NCBI RefSeq assembly: GCF_000485595.1
Contig: NW_014577089.1
Location: 453,545-506,549, forward strand
DNA length: 53,005 nt
Direction of reading: 5' to 3'
Source of the DNA: Priapulus caudatus
Lineage: Eukaryota > Priapulida > Priapulimorpha > Priapulimorphida > Priapulidae
Positions 31,151 through 40,809 of this stretch are shown piece by piece. A model generated the notes under the pieces. The model did not search any database. It saw nothing but the letters and a program-made list of their open reading frames with translations, and had not been told where the DNA came from. Numbering within the stretch: position 1 is the first letter of the stretch; every line of letters starts with the position of its first letter. The translations under genes and the position numbers were made by a program.

Positions 31151-31576
31151 GATAGCGATCACCTCAGAAAAATGCCACTGACAGAGGAACCGGGAGCTGT
31201 GTAGTTGTTATCCCCCAACACTATTTTTATTTCTAGCCGCTATAATGAGACAAATTTTCCTATTGCGAACAGAATATACAGAATATGTATTGTGAAGGAC
31301 TGGGGCATATGCAGTTTCAGTGAGAATGAGATTATATCATGTGAATAACGAGTGATGCCCGTAGTGGGCTTGCTGACTCTGTTTGGCATGGAGAATCAGA
31401 CCAGGCTCTACGACAAGCTGTTTTACGTCGTAGGACGTAGGTATAGTCATAGCTGTTGTAGTAGTTCATAATTATAGTAGGGGCCGGGTCTAGTTGTTAC
31501 GCGGGTAAGTTGTTAGTTGCATTTTCTCAAAAACTGGACAAGAGAGGGCGTTCTACGCTGTATCGAGTGTGTTTTT
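31151..31576. other. Spacer between two inverted MITE copies
   Basis: About 430 bp with no gene. Holds the sequence between the two inverted copies, so the pair makes a ~950-bp inverted structure. Confidence 0.5.
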
Positions 31577-31835
31577 AGGGCCGTAGATGGAGCAAATTCC
31601 TAGGGGGAGGGGGCAAAATTTAATGACTTCACTGTGTAATGATGAGCGACGGGCGCAGATTTTGTTCGGCGTCCGTATTAGTGTGGTAGGGGTGCGTCTG
31701 GGACAAGGCTTTCACGGATAAGTGACCAAAAAATCACGTTAGGGTTATTTACGATTATTAGCTAAGCTTATTTTTTAATTTTGCTCCAAAATAGGGGGGG
31801 GAGCTGCCCCATTGCCCCCCAGAGACTACGGCCCT
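31577..31835. mobile_element. ~260-bp MITE, inverted copy 2
   Basis: Begins 'agggccgtagatggagc' and ends 'gactacggccct'. Matches copy 1 in reverse ('gtgaccaaaaaatcacgtta' against 'taacgtgattttttggtcac'). Confidence 0.8.
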
Positions 31836-32274
31836 GATTTTGGTTGGGTTATAGTCCCTGATGTTACAACGTTTTTTGTACACACGGGGATTGGTTTGTC
31901 ACTTGGTTGGTTTGAACATTAAAAAAACCTCGTGGGGCAAATTGTTACACTAAAACAACTTACCGGCGGTCACCGCGTATGAGTTTTCCAATGATTTTTC
32001 TTATACTTACTTTTATTTTATTTTATTTTATTTTATTTTATTATATTATATTTTATTATTTTTATTTTTATTACTTTTGTTACTTACAGTGAATCATCAT
32101 GCATGATACATCAGAAAGCGATACATTCATTTGTGAGATTAATTTGCAGCGATGAAATCCTACTTGGCGTTATTTTCTGAGAGGGGATGAAACGACCGAA
32201 CGAATGCCTGCAACCGTGGCCGTCTTTTATTATATAATGCAGCAATAATACAGTATATTGCGATTGTGAAAACG
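31836..32274. other. Intergenic with (TTTTA)n microsatellite
   Basis: A TTTTA pentanucleotide run lies at about 32009-32050. Nothing else recognised. Confidence 0.5.
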
Positions 32275-32914
32275 AGTTTACACGCGAGGCAAACCGTTTT
32301 TAAGTCACGCTTCGTTTCCGTATATAAAATGTATCTGACAGGTCACCATGCAGTGAACGAAAGAATCGAGCGACCGTGCACGTCGGCTTGGCGGTCTGCC
32401 TATACCGAGATTCTATGCTTGCTGGATGCTATCTAATACAGCCATTAGTTTTGTCCACTAACATTTTGTAGAGATTATTCATGACAATAGGAAAAATTTA
32501 TTTATTTATTTATTTATTTAATCATTCATTCAATTGTTTGTTTGTTTATTTATTTATTCATTTATAATGCGTGACACCGCTGGTCATATATCGCGTTTAA
32601 CAATGATTACCACGATCGACCTGGTAAACATATAAATAACCAGCTAGATGTGCAGTTGGATATGAATGGGTGAGATTCGCAAGAAATTCACAGACCTGGC
32701 TATGATCCAAAATCACGGCAAATGATTGAAAGGAACAGTGCTATGTGAATAATGCCATGGAATCGGTACACTTGGTTCGCCCAACCGATTAGCCTGTGTT
32801 TCTGTTGTCACCGTTCTCATGTCGGATGCAGCGTGCAAATACCACATTGTGACGTAGATGTGGCGTAGAGACAGATAGTCACGCTACATCTGTATGTTGC
32901 CCGTTAGTAGCTCC
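32275..32914. repeat. Downstream duplicate of the 34120-35130 segment
   Basis: Matches the downstream flank of the glycosyltransferase gene in order: 'gcgaccgtgcacgtc', 'ggcggtctgcctata', 'attattcatgacaat', 'accagctagatgtgcagtt', 'gattcgcaag', 'aatcacggcaaatgatt', 'ggttcgcccaaccgattagc', 'tcatgtcggatgcagcgtgc', 'agacagatagtcacgc'. Contains TTTA runs (32497-32550). Part of the duplicated locus. Confidence 0.8.
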
Positions 32915-32924
32915 CCATGTTAAT

Positions 32925-33340
32925 TTATACTGCCAGCAGCTATACCCTTGTAATGTATCTCACTGGTAGCTCTACCCTTGCAATGTATCTCACTGGTAGC
33001 TCTACCCTTGTAATGTATACCACTGGTAGCTCTGCCCTTGTAATGTATACCACTGGTAGCTCTGCCCTTGCAATGTATACCACTAGTAGCTCTACCCTTG
33101 TAAGATATACCGCTAGCAGCTCTACCCTTGTAATGTATACCGCTATAGCAGCTTTATACCCTTGTAATGTATACCGCTGTTAGCTATACCCATGTAATGT
33201 ATACCGCTATAGCAGCTTTACCCTTGTAATGTATACCACTGGTAGCTCTGCCCTTGCAATGTATACCACTAGTAGCTCTACCCTTGTAAGGTATTATACC
33301 GCTAACAGCTCTATACCCTTGTAATGCACACCGCTCGTCA
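32925..33340. repeat. 30-bp minisatellite, long array
   Basis: About 14 copies of a unit near 'gtataccactggtagctctg' + 'cccttgtaat'. Copies differ at a few positions (ggtagc/agcagc, ctgccc/ctaccc). It ends next to the decayed glycosyltransferase copy. It is not a CRISPR array: there are no spacers. Confidence 0.9.
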
Positions 33341-33342
33341 CG

Positions 33343-33380
33343 CTAGTCTTGTGTAAACTCGGGTCGTCCATGTGTGTGAC

Positions 33381-33465
<85 letters not shown>

Positions 33466-33762
33466 TGTGTGTTTGCGTGTGCGTGTACGTGCGTGCGTGC
33501 GTGTGTGCGGATTAATCAGATGGAAGCATGAGTAATGATGATTCAGCAGTTTTATTTCTATGTGCTTTACAATCTGTGTCAGTATATAGACGGCGGAAGC
33601 AAAATTCGAAGATAGTCGGCCATTTACTAGTAGACTGATAACCTGGCTACACGTCGTCACTTGTAACACGGAATCGTGAAGCCGGCATATGGAACGAATG
33701 TCAGGCGGGAAAAACGTGTTTCGTTCGACAGGGGACGCATGACTGCGTTTATCATACCTCAA
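33343..33762 (-). pseudogene. Decayed duplicate of the 35280-36305 glycosyltransferase gene, coding body replaced by a TG microsatellite
   Basis: The last eight codons and the stop (GRPEFTQD) of the intact gene recur at 33343-33369, in the same context (cgctagtcttgtgtaaact). Directly beside them, where about 1 kb of coding sequence should follow, there is a (TG)n tract of roughly 85 bp plus related TG-rich sequence to 33510. At 33650-33760 the sequence matches the 5' flank of the intact gene (36346-36475): both contain a stretch ending in ggggacgcatgactgc. The downstream flanks also match: 32275-33340 resembles 34120-35285. I infer a segmental duplication followed by loss of the coding body. 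Any open reading frame through this stretch is meaningless repeat translation. Confidence 0.65.
33376..33510. repeat. (TG)n microsatellite inside the decayed copy
   Basis: About 42 uninterrupted TG units, then TG/CG-rich sequence. It lies where the coding body of the glycosyltransferase duplicate should be. The histidine/threonine-repeat frame across it is not a protein. Confidence 0.95.
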
Positions 33763-34119
33763 CCCTAGATTCCGCGCGCGAGCCGCTGTCCCGAGCGTTT
33801 CTGGCAGCCGGCAACCAGAAAGGTGGAGTGAAGAATAGGTCGTTAGATCGAGTTATAGATATTTACACTGTACTTTGTATAATTATATATCTATGGTTAG
33901 AGTTACGTATATGAGTACCTGAATAAGTTGTACCTATATATGCATGTGAATGTATACACCCACATCCGGGCGCACACGTGCGCGCACACACATCTGTGTC
34001 AGTGTAGACGGCCGAAGCAAAAGCGGAGATACTCGGCCATTTACTAGTACTAGCTAGACTGATACTCGGGCTAAGTATTTTAAATTTCATAGCGGAATTT
34101 GCATTTGAAATAAGCGAGG
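33763..34119. other. Spacer inside the duplicated locus
   Basis: The piece 33990-34075 ('agacggccgaagcaaaagcg', 'actcggccatttactagtac') resembles 33575-33650. Otherwise no gene. Confidence 0.5.
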
Positions 34120-35130
34120 GGCGACCTGTTCTTAAATCACGCTTAGTGGCCGTGCCAAAAATGTACTTGACAGAATACCAGTGAAAAGGAGCAGCGACCG
34201 TGCACGTCTGCTTGGCGGTCTGCCTATATACCGAAATGCTATGCTTGCTGGTGCTGAAGCCGTTAGTTTCATCCACTAACACTTTGTTGAGATTATTCAT
34301 GACAATTCGATTTATTTATTTATTTATTAATAATGCGTGATAGCGATAATCGTATAGCGTTTAAATTGACTATACGTCACGAATTTTCTATGGTAAAATT
34401 TGTAAAATGTGTGTTGCAATTTTTTGTCATTAAAAGTAAGAACTAACGGGAATAAACGTATCGTCAAATTCTTACCTGATAAAATTGTTTTTCAACTAGT
34501 TAAAAATCCAAAAAACCTGGACGATTTGATATTATGTTCCTAACATCAATTGCTTGCTATGGGCTATGTATGAGTCACGAGTGTATGTTCAAATCAAACA
34601 ATATAGTAAAATAAGAAGTATAATGCAGCAATTTAACCATAAAAAGTGAACAGAATTACTTATATTTCGTGAAAAAGTGGAAATATTTTGTTTATTTGTA
34701 CTATTTACGGTGACGTAATAATTACCACGATCGACTTGGTGAACATAGATGACCAGCTAGATGTGCAGTTCTTTTGCCGCTACGTGGGAAGCCAGGACGT
34801 ACGCGTGCAGGAAGTGGAAATGCAATGCGTGAGATTCGCAAGAGATTCACAGACCTATGATCCAGAAATCACGGCAAATGATTCAAAGGAATATAATATA
34901 TAATATAATAGTAATAATATAAATAATATATATATATAATAATATAATATGATATAATAGTGCGATGTGAATAATGCCATGGCATCGGTACACTTGGTTC
35001 GCCCAACCGATTAGCCTGTGTTTCACCGTTCTCATGTCGGATGCAGCGTGCAAATATCACATAGTGACGTAGAAGTGGCGTAGAGACAGATAGTCACGCG
35101 ACATCTGTATGTTGCCCGTTAGTAGCTCTA
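34120..35130. repeat. Downstream flank of the glycosyltransferase gene, duplicated at 32275-32914
   Basis: Shares the blocks listed for 32275-32914. It carries extra sequence (about 34380-34680, and a ~50-bp insert near 34770-34820) that the other copy lacks, plus an (ATA)n-rich stretch at 34890-34960. The 71-residue frame at 34688-34903 lies in this flank and has no recognisable domain. Confidence 0.75.
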
Positions 35131-35279
35131 TACCATGTTAATTTATACTGCCAGCACATTTACCCTTGTAATGTATACCACTGGTAGCTCTGCCCTTGTA
35201 ATGTATACCACTAGTAGCTCTACCCTTGTAAGGTATACCGCTAGCAGCTCTACCCTTGTAATGCACACCGCTCGTCACG
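35131..35279. repeat. 30-bp minisatellite, short array
   Basis: Four to five copies of the same unit as at 32925-33340, ending at the stop codon of the intact glycosyltransferase gene. Confidence 0.85.
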
Positions 35280-36305
35280 CTAGTCTTGTGTAAACTCGGG
35301 CCGTCCATTCCATCCTATGCGGATAGGTCGCCGGGGGAAGTTGACGTACTCAGGATCCCATTCCATCACCAGCGGAGAATCACACGTTCCCGTCGTCTGC
35401 GTCTTCTCCTTGTAGTTCATTCCCAACTCACGGTGGTTACAGGTGAACGCAGCGCGCCCTGGTATCCGCGGGTATATGGTGTAGAGACCTTGGTGCCACA
35501 AGTAGTAGACCATGTACGACTCGGGCATCGAGCGCCGCTGCACGTGCGCCGTCGCCACCCACTCGTTCGTGATGAGCCTCTTATTGGGGATATACGGTAT
35601 AAAGTCTCCCGTGCCGTTCGCCGACCAGACCGTGTGCACCCATTTCCGGAATTTGCGCCACTGATTCGGAAGTGGTGCAGCGCCCCCTGTCGCGAAGAGA
35701 CGGTAGGCGAACACCGGGTCGGTGCATTTGTGACATATGCGACCGGCTCTGCCGGTAGTGACGACGAGAATGCCGCGCTGCAGCGCCACGCTAAACACGG
35801 ACGCGTCGTCGGCGTAGAATTGCAGAGCCGCCTTCAGCCAGCGGTAGAAGAACGGCGACAGTTCGTTGTCGTCTTCTATGATGACGGCGTAGTGCCCCGG
35901 TCGGTCGGTCTGCTGCCAGCAGTCGTACCACTGCGCGTACATGCCGACATTGTGCGCATGCGCGACGACGCTCGTCGATCCATTCGGGAACTTGAACTCC
36001 TTCGCCGCGCGCACGCAAGCTTCGTGTTCTGGCCGCCGGGTGGCGTTGCGCGGAAAGTCGACGCACACGCGCAGCGCGACTCTGTCGCCGTCATAATGGG
36101 CGGCGCGTATAGACTTCAGGAGGCGCTGCAGGCTGTGCGGACGGTCGGCACTGAGCACGATCAGCTGCAGGTGAAATGTCTGCGCGTCGCTGCTGCTGCT
36201 GCTGCTGCTGCTGCTTTCTGTCGGCGGCATTTGGTGAAACACGCTATGCATGATGATGAGAATCAATGCGGTTGCTAAAGCGACGATGTAGAATTTACAC
36301 CTCAT
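35280..36305 (-). CDS. Single-exon type II membrane glycosyltransferase-like protein (GT-A type, EDD motif)
   Basis: 341 residues in one exon. Residues 5-24 are a hydrophobic signal-anchor, then a poly-Ser stretch (31-39) coded by an AGC trinucleotide run, then a luminal domain starting LQLIVLSADRPHSLQRLLKSI. That opening, the later HNVGMYAQWYDCW and the acidic EDD at 144-146 in VIIEDDNELSPFFYRWLKAA fit a GT-A nucleotide-sugar transferase, where the acidic motif coordinates the metal. It recalls the MGAT1/GT13 and GT2-like folds, but I cannot assign donor or acceptor. N-glycosylation sequons are at 87 (NAT) and 108 (NGS), and another NGT lies further on. Inferred location is Golgi or ER membrane. 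It is GC-rich and intronless, unlike its neighbours, and its 3' flank is shared with a decayed copy at 33343-33762. The Met chosen is the first in frame and leaves the anchor intact. Confidence 0.75.
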   Translation of the reverse strand: MRCKFYIVALATALILIIMHSVFHQMPPTESSSSSSSSSDAQTFHLQLIVLSADRPHSLQRLLKSIRAAHYDGDRVALRVCVDFPRNATRRPEHEACVRAAKEFKFPNGSTSVVAHAHNVGMYAQWYDCWQQTDRPGHYAVIIEDDNELSPFFYRWLKAALQFYADDASVFSVALQRGILVVTTGRAGRICHKCTDPVFAYRLFATGGAAPLPNQWRKFRKWVHTVWSANGTGDFIPYIPNKRLITNEWVATAHVQRRSMPESYMVYYLWHQGLYTIYPRIPGRAAFTCNHRELGMNYKEKTQTTGTCDSPLVMEWDPEYVNFPRRPIRIGWNGRPEFTQD

Positions 36306-37079
36306 GTCGTCAAATGTAACACGGCTTCACAGGACAGGTAACACGACGTCACATGCAGGCAACACGCCGTCACAGGAACACGTCGTCACAGCGAATGGAT
36401 CGTGGAGGCGGCCGATGGAAAGAATGGCAGGCGAGCGAAACGTGTTTGGTTCGCCAGGGGACGCATGACTGCTGTTTTAAACTAACTGGCATGGAGGTAT
36501 ATTGTACCGTGAAAGAGGTCGTTGATCTCTGCTCCGGACTCGTAGCAGTGTATAGTTAGCAAATGGTAGAGATGTTTCGTAGTGTCACGCATCAGGATAG
36601 AGCAATACAGCGTAGTCTTGTAACAAACAGTATAGATGATGTAGTCGCAGAATTTGTTCTTAAATACTGACTTTATTAGTAAACACAATACAAATATATT
36701 TAGGCACCCAAGCCTAGGCCTCGTTTCTCGTCTTCGTCTGCTACATCTTGATAGAAAAGTCCAGGTAATAACTCACGTTTGATCTGGGTAATGACTAACG
36801 TATCTCCTCTGGGAAATAACTAACTTATGATCTTTCGTCCGTGTCTATTTATACGTTTCCGAAACTGGCCGGCGACATCTCAATCCGACCAGTTTTCGTC
36901 ATTACCGGCTGGATTTTGGCGGGGAGGCTACGCATATATATATCGCGCCCTTGTCATTACAAAAACAACAACGAATACCAGGCCAGAGCACAGTCCCACT
37001 GCTTCGCCTGGCTAGAAGCGCCCCTGGTTAATTATAACGCACAATGTACAATACAACATATATGATACATCAGATAGCA
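36306..37079. other. Upstream of the glycosyltransferase gene
   Basis: 36346-36475 is the duplicated 5' flank (matches 33650-33760) and includes four short near-repeats of 'cgtcacaggaacac'-type sequence. No promoter element or gene recognised in the rest. Confidence 0.5.
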
Positions 37080-37096
37080 CGTGCGTGTGTGCGTGC

Positions 37097-37179
<83 letters not shown>

Positions 37180-37260
37180 CGTGTGTGTGAGTATGTGTGT
37201 GTATGTATGTGCGTGCGGGTGCCTATATGCCTGTGTATGCTTACGTACGCGCGTGTGTGT
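37080..37260. repeat. (GT)n microsatellite
   Basis: About 90 bp of GT preceded by (GC)n and followed by degenerate TG sequence. Confidence 0.95.
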
Positions 37261-38338
37261 GTAGATCACGTTGCTCTATAGTTGAGCTGTTGTTGCTTCT
37301 AATTGGTGATTTTTATGGCAGTATCGTAAAACAACTCATGTCAATTACACGATTAATTAAGATTAAAATTAATTCATTAAGATTGCAAGATTAAAATCTC
37401 CTCGTTATTCTATATAATTTAATAACCATGATAGCATTTTTTTGCTATAAAACCCATTTTTTATTGAAATAATTATGATACGATGGTGTCATTGCTGCAA
37501 GTACTTTTCTGTTACTAAATTGTAATATTTTAACAGTTTTTACACTATCCATAATTTTTTTATCAGTATCTAGCACATGTGCTCGTATTTGAATTATATG
37601 AATTAAAAGATTTAATTATATATATATATATATTTATATAGTATATATATATAGATAGATTATATACATATATATTATATATGTATATATGTATTACTAT
37701 TATAGTAGATATATAATATATTATATATAGAATATATATATAAGTACCAAAAAGATACTACAACATTATACTCCTGAATGATAATTTAACAGTACATAGG
37801 CGGCGTCGGACATAAAATTAGAACAATTACGTGTAACATAAACAAGCAGACAAATAATGTGCCACACAATTCATGCAATTCAGGAATAGATATATACCTA
37901 TGCTGTTCATAGTTAACATAGACTAAGAATACAAGACAACCACTTATCGCTATATATACTAACTCTAGTCTCTATGTTAGTATAAATCAACAGGGCCCGT
38001 AAGGAAGGGGGGTGCGACGGGTGCGCGCGCACACTGGCTGCGGAGGTCCACTTTTTTGTGCCAACGATTTAAAAGAAAGTGAATTAATAAAAAAAGAGGC
38101 ATCGTTTGCGTCTATTCGCTGATTGTGGGAGTATAAATGTAATAAATAAGCAAAGAAAAAATTACAACGATTTTTAGGGAAACATAAAGCTATAGCCTGG
38201 GATTATATTTTATTTTATTATATTTATTAATTTTATTAATTTTATAATATATTTAATTTAAGCCTGGTTTTTATCATTTTATTTCATATACATTCAATCA
38301 CGAAAATTTCAACAGGTATACATATATACGCGCGCGCA

Positions 38339-38339
<1 letters not shown>
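37261..38339. other. AT-rich intergenic sequence
   Basis: 37610-37745 is an imperfect TA-rich tract that can fold on itself. No gene recognised. Confidence 0.6.
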
Positions 38340-38382
<43 letters not shown>

Positions 38383-38416
38383 ACACACACACTACACACG
38401 ACACTACACACACACG

Positions 38417-38469
<53 letters not shown>

Positions 38470-38520
38470 CACACACACACACACGCGCGCGCGCACGCAC
38501 GCATGCACACATGCACACAC
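38330..38520. repeat. (CA)n microsatellite with (CG)n borders
   Basis: Long CA run interrupted by 'cactacacacgac', with 'cgcgcg' on both sides. The Cys/Val-repeat frames across it are not proteins. Confidence 0.95.
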
Positions 38521-38790
38521 TCCTACATATATAGTATTACAACACTAAGAATAGTATCAGGCCGTAATCACGACGTGGATATTCGTCCGAGCATCGGTCA
38601 TTAACCCCTGATAGTGATAGTGTCAAGAGTACGGTACATAATAGAGATTTCTATGATCAGCTATTATGTACTTTTGATAGTATCAGCTGAGAACAATAAT
38701 TATTGTTCTGAGTGTTCTCAGAGTCAGAGTATCAGGCATACTCATACTCATAGGTATCAGCATGCTCTGCTGGTATCAGGAGTGTTTGTA

Positions 38791-38931
38791 CGCACCCGGC
38801 AGATAGGTGCGATATGATATGACTACTAGGCACTTAAAAAAAAACCCTAACCCTAACCTTAAACCTAAAAAATAAAAAAAATTTAATTAAAGTGCCTAGT
38901 AGTCATATCATATCGAACCTTTCTGCCTTCT
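38791..38931. mobile_element. Palindrome with a telomere-like loop (element P1)
   Basis: Arms of at least 26 perfect bases (38810-38835: gatatgatatgactactagg core; 38890-38915 in reverse) extend outward with mismatches to about 38791 and 38931. The loop holds 'ccctaaccctaacctt'. It is flanked by 'gtgtttgta' (38782-38790) and 'gcgtttgta' (38932-38940), an 8-of-9 direct match. Confidence 0.65.
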
Positions 38932-39310
38932 GCGTTTGTACACGCATGCTGACGTCACTTCCTCCTAAGCCTCGATCTCGATCTGTTTCTAGACTAGACT
39001 TCCTGCGAAAGAAAACCCTGCCTAGATGGGTTCCTTACCTCTACCATGTGGCGATAGATACTTTATCTTTATTTAGAGCACAGTCAGGTAACTCATCTAG
39101 GGCCCGCTAGGCTGCGAGGCTAAGCAACAATAGCAACAACATTGAACCTATGGCTATTGAACATAGACTAAGCAGAGTATTTATTAGTATTAATAATTTA
39201 TATTAGTATTATTATACTATTTATAAGTTTTTTTATAAGTTATGATTATTAGTCTTAGCTCTAGTACTAGTAGTAGTAGTACAGCCCGCGTACAGTTGCC
39301 GCTAGAAGCC

Positions 39311-39394
39311 TAGATACAATAATGTAACCCAAACCCAAGAGGATAGGTTCCCTACCCCCTATCCTCTTGGGTTTGGGTTACATTATTGTATCTA
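39311..39394. repeat. Perfect 36-base-arm palindrome (element P2)
   Basis: 39311-39346 and 39359-39394 are exact reverse complements with a 12-base loop. Telomere-like 'aacccaaaccc' lies in the arm. The 9-mer 'agttgccgc' occurs on both sides (39294-39302 and 39395-39403), which looks like a target-site duplication, with eight extra bases on the left. Confidence 0.75.
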
Positions 39395-39443
39395 AGTTGC
39401 CGCAGGTAGTAGAGACTTTACTTTACTAGTCTTACTTTTGGCT

Positions 39444-39725
39444 GTTGCTGCTGCAACGGTACCGTCGCCGATTTTTTTTCTCTTAAAGTCACGGTAGTGA
39501 TGCCAGCGCCATCTATCGGCGACAGGTATTACAGGTAGGACCCTAACCCTAACCCTAACCCTAACCCTAACCCTAACCCTAACCCTAACCCTAACCCTAA
39601 CCCTAACCCTAACCCTAACCCTTTTTGACGACAGGTAGCGCTCGTTGCGCTTATCAACCAATCAGGCGTCAGTACCGTGACTTTAAGAGAAAAAAAATCG
39701 GCGACGGTACCGTTGCAGCAGCAAC
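39444..39725. mobile_element. Palindrome containing a telomere repeat array (element P3)
   Basis: The 51-base arms 39444-39494 and 39675-39725 are perfect reverse complements (ends 'gttgctgctgcaacggtacc' / 'ggtaccgttgcagcagcaac'). The loop contains a pure (CCCTAA)n array. The frames with repeated Arg-Val or Leu-Gly come from this array and are not proteins. Confidence 0.85.
39541..39621. repeat. Interstitial telomere repeat (CCCTAA)13.5
   Basis: 81 uninterrupted bases of CCCTAA inside element P3. This is the animal telomere repeat (TTAGGG on the other strand). Confidence 0.95.
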
Positions 39726-39819
39726 TTCGTTTACTTTTACTTAGAGTAGTCCGAGATTCCTCTGTCTGACCAATGCCCACACGGACGATTTTGAATTTTT
39801 GGTGGATTTGGTGTAGGTT

Positions 39820-40090
39820 ACCCCTAACCCTAAACCTAACCCTAACCCTTATCCTAACCCTAACCATATATCAAATAGTGACCAGGGTATGTTTCTGTAT
39901 ACCGGACCATACCCAGGGTACGTTCCGGCAGTACCCTGGGGGACATGGACCCTATGACTATGACTATGAGCCTTACTAACGCTGAGAGGGTCTATGTCCC
40001 CTGGGGTACTGCCGGAACGTAACCTGGGTACGGTCCGGTATACCGGAACGTACCCTGGTACTATCTAATATGCCGGACCGTCTGCCTGAC
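39820..40090. mobile_element. Inside-out copy of the telomere-loop palindrome (element P4)
   Basis: From left: CCCTAA repeats (39820-39865), an arm (39866-39957), an 11-base 'ccttactaacg'-type spacer near 39971-39981, then the opposite arm (39983-40071). The arms match those of 52468-52677, but the order is permuted: the telomere repeats lie outside the arms here. Confidence 0.75.
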
Positions 40091-40809
40091 AGTATATAAC
40101 TTCTATACCGTCCATATCACAGCTGACCCAAGATTATTTAACATTCATGTGCATGAGTACATCAGTAACAGTATCACCAGAAGCAAGCAACTCTAAATTG
40201 ACACTGTTTGTAAAGTATGACAATTTCTTACAACTTCAGATTTCAAAGCCATTTGGTAATCTACACGATCATTGAGTCGGCAGCCAGTGCCAGACAGCAA
40301 TACTGTCAAAGTAGGCATAGCAACGTTCACACTGGTTATGATGGAGCAGCTGAGGTGGTTACCATGGAAGATTACAAAGAAAGCAGAAGTGGTGGTCAGG
40401 TCGTTTTAAGAAAAGCAACAGCGGAACGTGAACAGAACGAAAAAGATGGTAACAGTGGCAACTGGAAGCTAAATCGATCCATGTGATGTTTCTCGGGAAA
40501 ATGTGTTCAGCATAAATGGCTGATGAATATTACGATTATTGAAGTCCCATATATTAGAGAAATTTTCCCGTGTGATGCTCTGAGAAGGGGTAGTCTTTTG
40601 TGGCAAATATACAGATGAGTGTAGAAGTTTTAATCCATTAATCACTAGTGAGTCGTGTGTGTGTATTTCATATTCTAGATACTGCGAGTTACTCGTCATC
40701 GGAATATTTGTGCTACAGGGATGATGGTGATTTGAATGTCAGATATTTTCTTAAAGATGCAGATATATAATTCGTGATTCAAATTTTATTTCTTTTGATA
40801 TGTGCGAAG
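40091..40809. other. Intergenic or 5' region of ZNF410
   Basis: Contains the tentative exon 40217-40486. No promoter element recognised. Confidence 0.4.
40217..40486 (+). CDS. Possible upstream exon of the ZNF410-like gene (tentative)
   Basis: An 89-codon frame with coding-like composition (for example DYKESRSGGQVVLRKATAE) lies 320 bp upstream of the first firm ZNF410-like exon, on the same strand. Vertebrate ZNF410 has a longer N-terminal region than the firm exons give, so an upstream exon is expected. I could not join the two in phase: the best donor here (gatg/gtaaca at 40447-40448) leaves one extra base, while the 40810 exon starts in phase 0. A weak phase-0 donor exists after SGGQ. It may be 5' UTR, an exon using another donor, or chance. 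Confidence 0.3.
   Translation: MTISYNFRFQSHLVIYTIIESAASARQQYCQSRHSNVHTGYDGAAEVVTMEDYKESRSGGQVVLRKATAEREQNEKDGNSGNWKLNRSM

Noticed and set aside
32925-33340. CRISPR-like array
   Set aside because: Adjacent 30-bp units without spacers in an animal genome: a minisatellite.
34688-34903. Possible small gene
   Set aside because: No recognisable domain; the related duplicate at about 32600-32760 has lost about 50 bp of it, so it is unlikely to be under selection.
35286-36278. 330-residue plus-strand frame opposite the glycosyltransferase
   Set aside because: Antisense shadow of a GC-rich single exon; no domain, whereas the minus strand encodes a signal anchor and EDD motif.
38298-38518. Cys/Val-rich small proteins
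   Set aside because: Translations of the CA microsatellite; the same holds for 33349-33531 and 37012-37281.
39541-39621. True chromosome end (telomere)
   Set aside because: The array is only 81 bp, is internal, and is followed by more than 13 kb containing two genes.
39392-39867. Frames rich in Arg-Val or Gly-Leu
   Set aside because: Translations of the CCCTAA telomere repeat.
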